51,954 bases of DNA from Naganishia liquefaciens (GCA_013423385.1 BLZA01000046.1:73571-125524), one strand, 5' to 3'. Positions 1 to 12,217 are shown, counted from the first letter of the stretch. Notes: generated by a model from the letters alone, not told the origin. Made by a program: numbers and translations.

Positions 1-958
1 ATAGGTTCCCCGAACTCATCTGGGACTTCTAGTACGCCTTCGGTGACATACACCTCTGCGATCGCTATTGTCAAGTCACCTGGAATCAAGCGATCGTCGA
101 GACTGTCAAGCTTCGTTGCCGCGCTCAACGGTCGAGATTATACGCGTGGTCGTATCGAACCGAAGGGCGAAGGAGCGGACACCTCGAATGTCTCTGCCCT
201 GGTTCTGACAGCGGATACGTCTTCCCTTGACTGCTCCACCTCCCGTAGGGAAGGTTCACAATTGCAGAGATCGGCGACGACCTCGGACTCAGCTATCAGA
301 TACGTTACTCGGTGTTTTCGACAACTCGATGTGCTTGATACCGGAATGGCTTCCTTGAGCGTCAAGACCAACTGGGCATATTGCCGACTGGGCAAGGCAT
401 ATGAAGCCTTCTGCGAGGTTAGTCGACTTCTTGCTCGTTCACTCTGCCTATCCTGCCTCCGGGGTGAATACTCACCGCTCACTCTGCGTATTTACGTTTT
501 CTAGGCCAACACCGAGGGTAGGGACTGGACCAATCGACCGGAACAGCAACGCTTGTTCGCCTTGTTGTGCAACCAAATCGACAGCGATTCTGTGCGCAGC
601 CAGTCCAGCGGTCCGTTGACCACGCGACGATCAGCCCTGCAAAAGCGACTTCAGCGTGCTCGCAAGTTCTTGCTCCTTGTTGATGCCTTTGGGATGTCCG
701 TACTCGACAGCGTGCCCGAAGTCTCGGTCAGTCGAGTCGATGTGCTTCGAATGGAAGAACTACGATCGTTGGCAGACGGTTCATGTATGCAGGCGGAAGT
801 GGACTCGATTCGCCAAAAGCAAGACAGCTTGAAGGGCATGGTGAGTGCACTGTTGAGCTGTATACATTTCTGTGTGTTTATTGCTTTGGTGGCTGATGGT
901 GTCACATTTCTTGGTTTGATAAACCCGCTCTTAGCTTGAGACGCAGAGACCGCAGTGA
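1..958 (+). CDS. Gene G, copy 1, 5'-partial; unrecognised protein
   Basis: I do not recognise this protein. Visible exons are 1-417, 505-840 and 935-958 (stop TGA), with clean GT-AG introns at 418-504 and 841-934. The encoded part is identical or nearly so to gene G copy 2 (20096-21565), which carries the missing 5' end. It is Ser/Thr-rich in the first part, then has helical-looking, Arg/Leu-rich stretches (for example RRSALQKRLQRARKFLLLVD) and ends shortly after RQKQDSLKG. The last exon differs: this copy ends LETQRPQ, copy 2 ends LQTQ. No signal peptide or membrane segment is visible. It is convergent with the SET-like gene. The 5' end lies outside the window. Confidence 0.6.
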
Positions 959-1950
959 AAGTGCAAGTCGTCAAAGCGCGACATGATGTCATCGCTTTGG
1001 CGTAATGTACGGCACGTGCTTCCATCTGTTTGTTTCGCTCTCCACGACTGTTTGTGTATCGCTTTAGCAACCTATGTTTATCGTCACTTGTCGGCCTGCA
1101 CCTTTCAGCCCGAGTTGTCAACTGCACTCCGCATACACAGTAGATTTGGAAATTTGCCCCGAAAGACAGCCTGTCTTTTCGCCCCTGAAACACCATGAGG
1201 GAGATGGAACTCATCCAAGAAACCGCGCGAAGCCTCCTTCTGCCTGAGTAGAGTTTGCTGTCCGCTGCTGCTTTCATTCAGTGACTGATCGATCTTACAC
1301 CAAGCTCCGGATTCATCGGCGCGAACAGGTACATGGCGCACGGGCAACATAGCAGGTCCATTCAGACGTGCTTCCTGATGATGTTGAAAGCCAAATCTCC
1401 CTACTTGAAACCTCTTTGGGGACAAAATAAGGACTCCCATACTGACCCGGCTCGATTGCAAGCTTCTGTAATACCCAAGATGATTGACAGCCTCTAGGCC
1501 TAATGTCCACGATTTCTAGGTGACCTATATACGTTTCTTCGGGGCATTAATGGAACGCATGGGTGTAGTTCCCAGTCGAACCTACACTGCATTCTACAGG
1601 CACCTATACGACCGGTGCTGGACACCTGGAGAGGACTGGCACTGAATGAGGAGGGATATCGAATCCATTAGGGCTGGTTGACAGTCCTTTCTTCGCGCGG
1701 AGCCTCTAAAATACTGACTTTACGATGAAAGAAGTACCATCCAAGGCATAGCATCCAATGAAGGCTAGTTGACACCCCATCTCGGTGAGAGTCACAACTC
1801 GTAGGGGAAAGCATGTTACGTCCGTCTCCATCCCCCTTTCTTGGCATACCCTTCCGAAAAGAGCTATCCGGCCATCAACAGCAAAGGACCCGTCAGTCTG
1901 GTCCCAGCAATTCCCGCGTCCAAAGTCGGCAAGGTACCCAGCCTTTGAGA
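959..1950. other. Spacer between gene G and the SET-like gene, no gene seen
   Basis: This interval matches 19074-20095 in inverse orientation with clear divergence and many small indels. Open frames on both strands are short, are not conserved between the two copies and show no domain. I see no gene here. It is most simply the shared 3' spacer of two convergent genes. Confidence 0.6.
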
Positions 1951-2823
1951 TTATCCAAAGCTGACTCCCTCTCCATAATAGACCAAGATCTGTTGTCCTT
2001 TCCGCACTACCTTGTCCGGATCCTTCGCTCGATAGTTCACCTTGCCGGTAACACGGGCGGTGTGGTGGCTTGGCGTGTGCCGAGTAAGCTGAGAAAAGTG
2101 AAAGGGCGCGTCGGGCTTGTGATTGGCGAACATCAGACGACCCCGGATGGCGAATCGTGCCTTGAGCCAAATTCTTTCGTTTGTCGTATGGTGTCTGTCT
2201 TCATTCACGATTTGCTTCTTCCACCACCAGCCTGAGGATCGGGCTGCTGCCGCGTCTTCAGACCACTCTGACTCGAACACGCAATCATGTCGCTTGCCCG
2301 TCGTCGTCGACCACAGGAGTTCGGCATTGTCTCGTTCATCTTGACTGGCTTTGGCGATAGCGCTTTGTTTGGTGGACTTTGTAGCGAAAAGACCTAGGCT
2401 TCTATACTGGCCTCTAACATTCCAATGCTCGATACGGTAAGGTAGTCCGGTATCTTGGAACAGATCAACGATGATATCACGGACCGTCTGGTTGAACTTG
2501 TCGGTCATCGTTCCGGCTTTCCGATACCGAGCCGGATGCTTTCCAGCTTTACGGCAGGCTTCCAGGAGTTCGGATATGTACCTTACGTCACCCTGTCGAA
2601 AACGCTCCAGGTCGGTATCCTTGTCGACCAGTGTCTTCCTGATGAACTCGGTGGCTTGGAGTTCTCGTGATGGCTGATGCACGGGATTCGTGCCTCGTCG
2701 AACGTTATGGCAGAGGTTGTTGCGTTGTTTCCCCAATTTCGGCATACTGAAGACGTGGATTGTGACGCTCACTGTGCGAGCCGTTGCGTCGCAATGGAGA
2801 AGAACAAGAAGATGCCAATGCAA
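1951..2823 (-). CDS. SET-domain-like protein, copy 1 (best-preserved of three)
   Basis: A single open frame of 290 residues. The C-terminal half resembles a SET domain of the KMT5/SUV420-like type found in fungi. A GLGLFA-like opening is seen as SLGLFATK, the NHxCxPN region as RLMFANHKPDA, and the terminal YYGxG as YYGEGVSFG. The N-terminal half is helical and includes TVRDIIVDLFQDTGLPYRIEH. SET enzymes methylate lysines using S-adenosylmethionine. Here the conserved Cys after NH is absent, so activity is doubtful. The real start could be Met27 (MPKLGK). Two further copies lie at 18347-19073 and 38375-39260, both damaged. The family assignment is by motif reading only; the alternative is an unrelated repeat-borne protein. 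Confidence 0.5.
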   Translation of the reverse strand: MHWHLLVLLHCDATARTVSVTIHVFSMPKLGKQRNNLCHNVRRGTNPVHQPSRELQATEFIRKTLVDKDTDLERFRQGDVRYISELLEACRKAGKHPARYRKAGTMTDKFNQTVRDIIVDLFQDTGLPYRIEHWNVRGQYRSLGLFATKSTKQSAIAKASQDERDNAELLWSTTTGKRHDCVFESEWSEDAAAARSSGWWWKKQIVNEDRHHTTNERIWLKARFAIRGRLMFANHKPDAPFHFSQLTRHTPSHHTARVTGKVNYRAKDPDKVVRKGQQILVYYGEGVSFG

Positions 2824-2855
2824 CCTGGGTGGGTCAGCGACTATCGATCGACAAC

Positions 2856-2893
2856 ACGCGTAACGCGTAACGCGTTAAATAGCCCAAACGCGT
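2856..2893. promoter_or_regulatory. Four ACGCGT boxes upstream of SET-like copy 1
   Basis: ACGCGT occurs at 2856-2861, 2863-2868, 2870-2875 and 2888-2893, just upstream of the SET-like frame. Paired ACGCGT boxes recur at the same relative place in copy 2 (18347-18352, 18354-18359) and copy 3 (38357-38362, 38364-38369). ACGCGT is the MluI cell-cycle box bound by MBF in yeasts; its use here is inference. Confidence 0.5.
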
Positions 2894-3120
2894 TCGTCGC
2901 GAGATCACAAGTGTGCAAATCAACAGATTGTACACAGAGAAACCGAGAGGCATAAACAGCTTGCTTGTCGAAAATCGTTTTCGTTTCTAGGAACTCCCTG
3001 CTAAACACTCGATGCCGCCATCAGGTAATGGACTTTCCAAACCTCGGATCTAATGCGTACGGCGGATGGCAACTCCCCCGAGAAACTAGTGCATCCGGAT
3101 CAAGGTATTCCACGGACAAG

Positions 3121-3904
3121 AAGCTAAGCCAACGTCAAACTCAAAAGGATAGTCGTATATCATGCTCTCTCCTTTCACAGGAGCACGTTCTGATGTGACA
3201 GCTGAACAACTACGTTATCTCTATCTCTGAATCGTTCTTTATGTCAAGCTGGAAAGCATTACTTCTGACATCACGCGATGATACCAATGTTGCCCTGCCA
3301 TTCCCCCAGTTTCGAACACAGCGACCTGTACCAGTATGCTTTTCTTTGTGCGAGAATGTCGTGACAAGCGGTCGAATTCAAGAGTCCCTGTCAGTCATGT
3401 TGAGTGCTATCGTCACCATACCGAATCGTATGTGCGCCTTTCGCCCAGACGACGAGATCTACATGATGGTAGGGGTCACCGACGAGACACAGGAGGGGTT
3501 GCCGACTTGGCGAGCTGGCGAGCTGGATTCGTCCTGGGCGGATCCATGGAAATCGATCCAGGCTGGCACGTTACTCGTTTGTGGCCGTTCCAGCTCGACT
3601 TGAACGGTGACGACTTCTCGGTCCCTCGGATGGCGCGGTTCTTGTTGCACCATTTCCGTTTGCCGGTCTTGACCACCAGCACAGCCTAGTCTGCTGCACA
3701 GCGTTCACGCCTGCTCGTGCTCGTTGGACTGCCTGAAAAGGGCCGATGCTGGACCGTCCATTGATACTGTTGTAGATCTTAGCGGAAGTGCAAGGCGAAC
3801 ATGCGATAAACATGCAAATCTATTCTGCCAAAGCAACTCGTACAACGTTAAAATAATGTCCATCACAACTGAGAGGAGAATCCGATCCGCAAGAAAGCAT
3901 CACG
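3121..3904. other. No gene recognised
   Basis: Between the repeat arm and the NmrA-like remnant. An overlapping pair of + strand frames (3241-3603 and 3336-3689) has no recognisable motif, no intron signals and no second copy in the window. I see nothing I can name. Confidence 0.5.
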
Positions 3905-4940
3905 TCAAGCCTCTCCCTCAAAAATCTTCTTGATCACCTCCGGCCGCGCCTTGAGCGTCTGCCAGAACGTGTCCGCCGGTTTCGCAAGATGCGCGTTGTT
4001 CGGCTTCAGATCGTCACCGCCGTAATCTACCAATACGCAACATCAACGTGACTTCAAGTGTGTGTGTTACGGGGAAGAAGTACTTACACCCGACTTCGCG
4101 GATGCCTCTGTACATCTCTATCACCCGTCCTGCTGCGCGTGAACCAGCAAATGACTGGACGATCGCGTGGAGTTGGGGATCGGGAATGGCGATGTAGGTG
4201 ACTTTCTTTCCGGAGACTATTTGTGCGAGGTTCAATTTAGGATGTAGCAGGTGAGAAGTTTGAGAGAAGGCTGACTCTGTGAGAAAGTCTGGCACATCTC
4301 ATCAGGAGTGATGTACCCCGGCGCAGCATGTACCGCCTTCATTTCCTTCCACCTCTCCTCCCCTTCTCCACCTAGAGCATACTCCAACGGCCCCACCACG
4401 TACTTTCCGTAATCATCCCCTACATCGATATCGGGCAAGGGCGCATTACCCGGCATAGCAAGGCCGAAGATGAATTCGTTGGGATTCGAAGGGCGCGACG
4501 GGGATTGCAAGGTGTAGTTTGTAGAGTACGCGCCGGGTTGGATGTCGAAGATTTTGATGGAAGAGGCGAGGGAACGGCCGTACGGTGTGGCGCGAGCTTT
4601 GACTTCGAAGCTAAGAAGACGTCAGTTAGGATGTGGGATGGAGGGGAATGGACGGAACGTACTTGTTGACTTTGCCGTTGCCTTTGTAAATCTCCTTCAT
4701 GTTTGGTTTCCCAGCCCACGCGTTGACTTGTACACCTGCAGCGGTCACTGCGTCGAATTTGTTCTTTCCCTGCGAGTATTCCTGGAGTACAAGTCAGCGA
4801 AATGAAGGCAAGGGGAGATGGAACGACTCACATGCTCGAATTCGGGGGACTGGTCCTCATAATCACTATTCATCAGACCATGGTGTTGCGTCTGTCGTCC
4901 TCTCGCGTTCGAGAGTCTGAGATGAGCGAGTGCGTAAATC
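3905..4940 (-). pseudogene. NmrA-like NAD(P)-binding family protein, truncated
   Basis: Exons read at about 4663-4781, 4610 to about 4312, about 4236-4088 and 4026-3905 (stop) give an NmrA-like C-terminal half. Recognisable stretches include NAWAGKPNMKEIYKGNGKVN, NEFIFGLAMPGNAPLPDIDV, YVVGPLEYALGGEGEERWKE and IREVG-YYGGDDLKP. Family members are Rossmann-fold redox-sensing or reductase-like proteins of about 300 residues. Missing here is the N-terminal glycine-rich nucleotide-binding motif, which I cannot find upstream on this strand. The join near 4236-4312 does not close in frame with any good splice pair. A piece at about 4835-4940 (NSDYEDQSPEFEH) splices to the first exon but could belong to something else. 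I call it a 5'-truncated, probably dead gene; an unusual intron layout is the alternative. Confidence 0.6.
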
Positions 4941-5149
4941 TGGTCATGGAGATCAGTGAGTCGACTGAACTGAATCAGGGGGTTATGGGGGACTGGGCGT
5001 ACTACAACTTCTCCGTCCGGATTTCAAATTCCGATCAATACGTTCCCGCCGGTTCTACGGAAGGTGCGGCTGATGGGAACCCGTTGCCGCCGAGTTTAGT
5101 GGCCCAACCTGGAAACGCAAAGCACTCCCTCCAACCCGTAGCGTATAGT

Positions 5150-5610
5150 GAGTTCATCTCTTTGCTGGTGGTTGAACGTCGTTCCACAGCTCAAGCCATT
5201 CTCAATAGACTCTGTCAGGTCGGGCTGAATGAGTTGCGATTAGCTAAGCTAGCCGCACTAGCGTGTGAAGCACATATGGCTAACAAGCGATGGCCATTTA
5301 GTATGATTGGTTATCGTGTTTCCGTTTATACTGCTATTATATGTTACATATAGAATATCCACTGTCGGATTGAATAGATATACCACGATGATATAAAAGT
5401 TTCACTTGCTTGGTCAGCGATTCCAGCGTATATACTCTTCAATTCCTGTGGAAATACCGGAAAAATAGATAATCCTGGACAGCAACGTATCGCTCGACGT
5501 TTTACGATATCTGGTCGCTCGAAGTTTCCGTTTTCATTTGACAATTAGCTTTGTCCTCTTTAGCGCCTCCTTGCTTTTCCCCCTAAGGCTAGAAGTGCAG
5601 TAATCACCCC
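5150..5610 (+). repeat. Dispersed repeat D, copy a
   Basis: One of four copies of an AT-rich repeat of about 450-550 bp; the others are near 25256-25820, 40735-41200 and 49270-49860 (-). Shared landmarks in order are GCTCAAGCCAT, GTTATCGTGTTTCCGTTT, CTGCTATTATATG, GCATATATACT-like words, a GAAATACCGG-like word, TTTTTAGCG and TTTTCCCCC. It has no coding capacity. An old solo LTR or a non-autonomous element are possible identities, but no target duplication is evident. It lies beside the broken end of the NmrA-like remnant. Confidence 0.65.
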
Positions 5611-6956
5611 TTGCCAGCTTCGCATCGGTGAATGGAATCAAGCCGTCGAATGATGCAGATGAAGGACTGATGAGGGGGTATTGTGTGTGATCGCATTTGG
5701 ATACTTTGGATAGAAAGAAGCCGATGACGGTAGGGAGGAATTGCAGGGGGCAATGCGATCCGTATGGGTTGACGAACGTATAGAGGGTATCGGACGCCAA
5801 CATTGTTGCTGGTCGTGAGTGCGATAGATCATCTAACTTGGAGCAATTCCAGTTCGATCGCTTGTGTTTGCACCTATAGCTTTCCCTCAGTGTCAACCCG
5901 CTTTATGTCTGACGCCTCCATTCCCGTTACTTCTTCATGTAAATCACTCCAAAAACCTCTTCGCCTATCATAAGTCTTGATATGCCTTACAGTTTCGAAT
6001 CGCCACAACACCGCCACGCTTGACTGTCGATGGCATTTCTATAATAATAGCATTCTGTATGCGAAATTGCTATATGTCGTTTGACTACGTATGTACCTAT
6101 GAAAATCTACTTTCTGATCCTACTCAACGAAGTTGGGGATTTACTCTGCATTCGCACGGGGTCTACTACGGAAGGATACGGACACGAGAGGTTTCTGTCC
6201 ATCGGCGATCAGGTTATCGACAATTTCGAACAGGCCAGAACAGAGGTGATGTTCGAATAACTCGAAAGTTCATCGGCACTTCGCCAAGTTCTCCGACGAC
6301 CGCGAACCCAGTCATAATGGCTAAGCGCCAACCCAACTCCAATCAGCTAGCTTTAAAGACTTTAAAGTTATAAAGTGCCGCTCCGCGATGATGCGAATAT
6401 CGCATACGGTCTCGTGCAGTCCCTCCAATCGACCTCGATAAACTTGGGCAACTGTTAACGTTTAACGGTCTTGCTATAAGAATTCTTAATGCGGACCGAG
6501 GCCATGTGGCTTTTTGCGATAATCTAACGCCTTACTTCTCGCACCTGTGCTTGAGGCTGCGCGCGGTGAGAGAACCCGCGGCACTTCATCATTTGAATAG
6601 AAACTTGTACCGGTGAACGAAGGAAATGGCCTTGGCGGGATAGTTGCGGATTGAGTGTCCACCCATCTGGGAACTAACATAGGCTCCACGACGTTTGCCG
6701 CATCGTTACCGAAATACAGAATTGGTTATGGATCTACAGGAAACAATCGTTTATCGTCTTTGGTGCTGTCAATGCGGTCGAATATGTATGTGAGCAAGCG
6801 GAGGATTGGGGAGATCAAGGCCTAGTTTAGGGTGGTCATAGATTCCGGCACAACGGACAGCACGGAGGCATTAAGGGTTTGCGTGCCTAGCTGGTGTAGA
6901 ATTCTGACCTGTACAGGAAGCATATCTCCGAATACAAACGGTATCTTGCTTTCTCG
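5611..6956. other. No confident gene
   Basis: A minus frame of 120 residues (5534-5896, overlapping the repeat) contains coding-looking text (FVNPYGSHCPLQFLPTVIGF) but has no recognised domain or supporting exons. The rest is stop-rich on both strands up to the ATPase stop at 6957. Confidence 0.45.
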
Positions 6957-9900
6957 CTATATACCGTACTTCATGGCTAAAGAGCTGAGGACGACTCTGT
7001 GGAAAAGAATCAAACGATAGAAAAGTAGTAAAAACGATCAGCGCTTTCATCAAACGGTAGGGAGCAGGAGTCAGTGTTTGACTTACGAAGTGCTGGACAA
7101 CGCCATCGCTAGAGCGGCCCAAACCGGGGGTAACCTTGTATTCCCAAAAGGGTAAAACACTCCGGCAGCTAGGGGAATGAGAATGATATTAAAGATACAA
7201 GCCCAGGCAAAGTTGAACTTTTGACGACTTCGCTCGAGCGGAAGCGGATGTTATAGCAGGTAGATTGATAAAAACATGCACGAATAAGGAGGAATCAGGG
7301 CCTCGATGGTGATCAGAACATAATTATCGCCGAGCCAAAATAAAAGCCTCTGACTCACCGGTAAACTTTCCGCGATATACGTAGTAGAGCCGGGATACCT
7401 TTCAAGCTCGAGTTCAGGAGTACAAAGTCGGCAGAGGCAATACTAGCTTGAGCACCATGGGATAGGGCTACTGCTACGTCTGCAGTGGCTAAGGCAACTG
7501 AATCGTTAAGCCCATCTATGTGTGTAAGAAGGAGAAAACACGTTGGTGATCAAGATGATTACTGGGTAATGAGACAGAGCGCCTGGAAAAACGCTATGAA
7601 TGCAAGCACTTACCTCCTACAAACATGACAGTAGGCTTGCCGTTACCGCCCCGTCGTTGCCCCAACCATTTAAACGGAGTCAATCCCCTCCGATGTGATG
7701 CGTCTACAGACCGCATTGCTCCTTCCTGCAGCCTGGCAATATGTTTGCCCTTTTCTTCTGGAAGAACCTCGGCAATAACGTTCTCGTCTTCGAATCCCAA
7801 CTGTGCAGCTACAGCTCGCGCAGTCTGCTTGTTATCTCCCGATAACATGTGAACCCGAAAGCCGGAGGTTTTGAGCTGTTGAATCACGTCCGTTGCTTCT
7901 GGACGAAGCGCGTCGGCGAGAGCTAAACAGTAGCCCGAATGGAATCCCTCGTCCTCTGATGAAGAATTCTTGACTCGGTACGCTGAAATGACTACAGATT
8001 TCGCTTGCGATTTCCAGCGGTTCAATATTGTTTCTTCGTCTGTCCTAAGTTTCTTCATACCGATATCACGCATGAGACGTTCGTTTCCTATCGCGAAGTC
8101 GATCTCCTGAGAGCCTTGGTCGAACTCGACAGTAAAGCTGGCTTGGATACCTTTGCCTGAAATCTCCGCTATCGATTTGGCCTCGAGCCTGATTCCGTCC
8201 TGCCGGTGATCCTGCAGTAACAGGGGGTTTTCTTTTGCCCACTCGACGATCGCTGCTGCCAAAGGGTGTGAAGACCGGCTTTCACTGATCAGGATCGCTT
8301 GTAAGATGGTGTACTCTGCCTGAGCATCGGTCAACGCCAGCGTATTTTTAGTAGCAGAAGAGACATCGGTAACTTTCAATGCGCCACCTTGGGTCAGAGT
8401 ACCGGTTTTATCAAAAACAATCTACGATAGGAAGACGCGTGTATGAAACCCAGTTCAGCACAGCTACCAGAAAGATTGCTTGAGAACAAGGCGACCTACA
8501 TCGGTAGTCGCAGTGGTTCTTTGAAAAGCTTCGCCTCCTCCGGCAGCTAAGATACCAGTGACTGCAGCTATCCCTGTACCAACAGCCTACAAAGAAGAAA
8601 CATCAACCTATGTTGCGGCGTCTTGGAAGAAGTTGCCGTCCCTAGACATCTTACCTGAGCGCAAGGGGCAGCCAAGCCTATTCCACAAGGGCAGGCGACG
8701 ACGACTACAGCAATCGCACTGTTGTACCGATAGGAGGAGAATCATGAATTCGTTTAGCAGGAAAAGCGAATGACCAGGGCTTTGAGAATCATTTGAATGA
8801 CATCTTATGACGCCTCCGACTTACAATTGAAGAGCAAAGAAAACACGACCACCGAGATCCCTTTCACCCATTGGCAAATATTCTTCTGAGAGCGAGCCCG
8901 ATAACGTTACTGCAAGCCAAATAACGAGATCCACAATGGCCAGATACACGATCACGGGCACGAACACGCCGGTAATGCGTTCAGCCAGCTTTTCGATGGG
9001 CGCCTTTTTCGAAGAGGCATTGGAAACCGCGCGGATAATACCCTCGATCATCGTCTCCTGCCCAATCTTGACCACTCGAACAGCGACGGCAGCGTTTTGA
9101 TTCACCGTACCGGTCATGACTGTATCTCCGAGATTCTTCTTGACGAGCAGTGCTTCTCCAGTGAGACTGGATTCATCAAAGCCACTCGCGCCGTCCACGA
9201 TGATGCCATCCGCAGGGGGCATATCTCCAGGTCGTAAAAGAATGACATCGTCGTATTCGAGATGATCGACAGGGACTGTTATCGGGTCCGCACGTGAAGC
9301 TAGCGTTTGAGGAGAAAGCACGTTCTGCCTGATGCTTCGATCATCGTCAGTGGAGAGCGCACGCTTCTTGCCGAGCCCCGTTGGTGAATCAGCCGCAGCC
9401 GATCCATCAAGCCCAAAGTCGGACAACAACAACGCGGTTGCTGGGCGGAGTGAGCCTAGTAAAGCGATCGCGCTCGTAGTCTACCAAGGGAGAGTTCATT
9501 GCATGCCGCAAATCAAAATCAAGGCTAGATGTTCTCGGTACACACTCGATGTTCAAGTACTTACCTTGGATTTAGCGAATGCCTCCAACACCCGCCCACC
9601 TAATATGAACATAATCAAGAAGACAGACGAGTCAAAGAATGTCGCCCGTCGTTTCGTCATACGCATATCCCCCTGAGGTGCACCGTCCTTCAGGTCAAGG
9701 ATAAGCATAGCCAGAGAGGCGAAGTAGGCGGTTGTGGTCGAAAGGACGACCAACAAATCCATGGATCCAAATGTAAAGAGGGATTTCCAAGTAGATCTTG
9801 AGCTAGCTGTTCTTCGATTTGTATAGTTCCCGGTTTTCAACGCTCGAATAAACGGTCGCAACCTGTGCCATGTCTTTATGTAGAAGATTCTGTAGAGCAG

Positions 9901-12094
9901 ACAGCCGGTTAGCCTTCGGTTCCTTTCAACATTAATAGGAATCAGAGTGTCGGATTGGGAAAGGACTAAATCAAACTTGCCTTCCGACCCCGAACTGAAC
10001 CAAGGTCGCCAAGATCCACAACGCTAATGTAGCACGATCGACTCCGGACCATACGTAAGTCTCTACCCACACCCTGAAAGGATGTTCTTGATTCAAAAGC
10101 AGCATTCCAATGATTCCGCTACGGATCAAATTGGCAAGAGGGCATCGAGATGAGTATGCCACATCTTTGACCCCGCGGTATCGAAAAAAGTAGAGTGCTC
10201 ACATGACAAATGTCGGTATAGAGGCGATGAAAGAGAACAGAAAAGGCCAGAAGAGAACCCATCTTTCTTTCCGCTGGATCTCTCTTCCTCTGTCAGCTGC
10301 GGTAACCGGTTTCACCACCCTAGCGTCGAACTCGGGTGCGATGTCAGAAATCTGTTGAACTAGATGACGAACAGTGTATGGATCTCGAGGTCGATAGGTG
10401 ATGGTGCAATAATCACGGTTTCCCGTAAAAGGCTCATATGCCACCAGGTTCTTCGAAATGCTTCCCAGGTATGAGTTGAGCTTGCGGACACAATCACTAC
10501 GAAAAGGAAATCCTGTTAGATCTCTTGATCCCTTTACTACACACGCTAGGGAACACAGAGGCGACCAACCTGCAAAAGATTCCCTCAACACCAATCCGTA
10601 CCGTCCTGATCTTGGATTCGGAAGTTGGTCGCTGCATCGGCCTAGAGTTTCCGGCTTTGTCCTCGTTCTCCACCAAGATTGTCGATATCACATCCGCTTC
10701 AAAACCGATGTCTTCGATGAGTACCTTGACTTCTTCCGCCTTCATTTCAGCCAGGTGAATTATATCAGCGGAAGCCTCGAGTAGGTTTACGTCTACCTTT
10801 CGGATACGAGGGTCGTTCTTCAATTCTTCAGAGATGGAGGTGGTACAAGACGCGCAGGTCATACCCGAGATCGATAGGATTGTTTTCCATGTCTCCATCT
10901 GAGAGGATGTTATAGTCACCCCATTCCCTCTTTCGCTCGTAACAGGAGCATTTAGCAAGATTTCGGAACCAAAGCCAGCGTCTTTGATCATGTCATTGAT
11001 CGTTCCCGCCGCGAGAAGGCTTGGATCGTACACTACCGTTACTGACGCTGCCAAGAGGTTGACGTCGACTGTCCGAATGCCAGGGTTGTTGGCCGGAGCG
11101 AGTGCTGAGGCGATGGATCCGGTGCATGAACTGTAAAGAGAAGACAGCAGTATAGGATCAGCATTCTGGATAGGGATCCAGGGCAGAAACCGGACACCGC
11201 CACCAGAAGTCTCGGTGGATCTGCCGTATCTACAGCAGGAGAGAAAAAGACTACGTACGCGCATGTCATCCCCTCCACGGATAATGTAAGCTCATAGAGT
11301 CCTCTTGCAGAGCCCGTTTCCGTTGCGATCACGCCTCGCTCGTTCACGATGTCGCCGTCTTCCGCTCTATTGCTGTTCTGACAGAGGGTACAGGACTCGA
11401 GATGTCGACGAGCCCTCTCTTCCTGTCTGTGTCGACGATCCTGGTCAGTGCGCCAAGGAAGCAACCAAGACATCACGGCCGGAGAACGGTGAGACGGTTG
11501 AAGTGGTGTTCGCTGGCGACTGAATGTGGCAGGCAGAGCAAGCCCTGTCTCCATGTCTTCACCGAAAGGTCTGTCTGTGGAGCAATTTGACAGAGACTCT
11601 ACATTAAAGCCTCCTCCATCCTCGAGATCCTCGATGACGTCTTTGACAAGCTGCTTGCAAAAGTGGCGGGAGATCTTCCTGGGACCTTTACCGGACGAAT
11701 GTACCGAAAATGATATGGTATGGTCGAGCCAGGAGATCTTTAAATTCGTCATGCAAGCGTTGTACCGTCCCAATTTGCTGGTGGGTTGTTTTGCGTAGGG
11801 TTCAAGTAAGGTTTCGATATGTTGCACGCATGAAGGGCAGTGCATGTTCGGGACAAACAGCACTACTTGTCCATCGTCGTCCATGTTGATCTGACACGAC
11901 CAGACACTTTTTAAGCGAACAAGTAAAGCTTTATGGAACATCGGTATGTCACTCACATGTAACGTTTTGTGACCACTCACGTCTAAGTGTTCTTTCCCTT
12001 TCCGATTGGTTACGAGAAGGGGTTTCGACAACTTGGCACTGAAATTCGGTGAGCGTTCGCGTAGCTGAACTGGGAAATAACTCGGGCCCGCCAT
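6957..12094 (-). CDS. CCC2-like: Cu(I)-transporting P1B-type ATPase, CCC2/ATP7-like
   Basis: Twelve exons close in frame to 1368 residues: 12094-11259, 11130-10570, 10496-10203, 10118-9981, 9889-9565, 9480-8825, 8718-8655, 8586-8500, 8421-7614, 7515-7359, 7227-7087, 6996-6957. It pumps Cu(I) across Golgi or plasma membrane using ATP. The N-terminus has four HMA-like domains: MHCPSC (about 84-89), MTCASC (276-281), MTCASC (369-374) and a degenerate FCSDC (464-468). The core has TGEALLV, CPC (946-948), DKTGT (Asp991), SSHP, GDGLND (1257-1262), and the TM7/TM8 copper signatures FNFAW..IFNIILIP and MALSSTSVV. The fourth intron has a GC donor (GCAAGT). The start could instead be Met71 at 11884, just before HMA1. 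Its divergent neighbour is the multicopper oxidase, with shared upstream motifs. The reading frame looks intact. Confidence 0.93.
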
Positions 12095-12207
12095 CGAGGC
12101 AGATTACATTATATAGACATGTCTAGCTTCCCAGTTTATGCCCCGCCGAAGACTCTTCAGAAACAGTTCACGCTTCACGGCAGCTTTCGAGCCAGTCAAC
12201 TGGTGAG

Positions 12208-12217
12208 GCATTTTCGC
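12208..12217 (+). promoter_or_regulatory. Copper-module motif GCATTTTCGC, site 1
   Basis: Core of TGAGGCATTTTCGC, 114 bp upstream of the outer ATPase start. It is one of four copies of TGMGGCATTTTCGC confined to the ATPase/oxidase divergent promoter. A metal-responsive factor site is inferred from repetition and position only. Confidence 0.6.

Larger units (their letters stand above)
1..3120. repeat. Left arm of inverted repeat (partner about 18095-21044)
   Basis: Bases 1-3120 are the reverse complement of about 18095-21044: base 1 pairs with 21044 and the far limit is near 3120/18095. Identity is close to 100% over the gene G exons (1-840). It drops visibly, to my eye about 80-90%, through the spacer and SET-like gene. 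The arm contains the 3' part of gene G, a spacer of about 1 kb and the SET-like gene. It is cut by the window edge, so its true length is unknown. The upstream limit is judged from scattered identity around the shared word ATACCTTGATC and is approximate. Confidence 0.85.

Noticed and set aside
4802-5353. Plus frame of 183 residues containing WAYYNFSVRISNSDQYVP
   Set aside because: Looks partly coding but has no recognised domain or splice partner, runs into repeat D and overlaps the NmrA-like remnant. Left unannotated.
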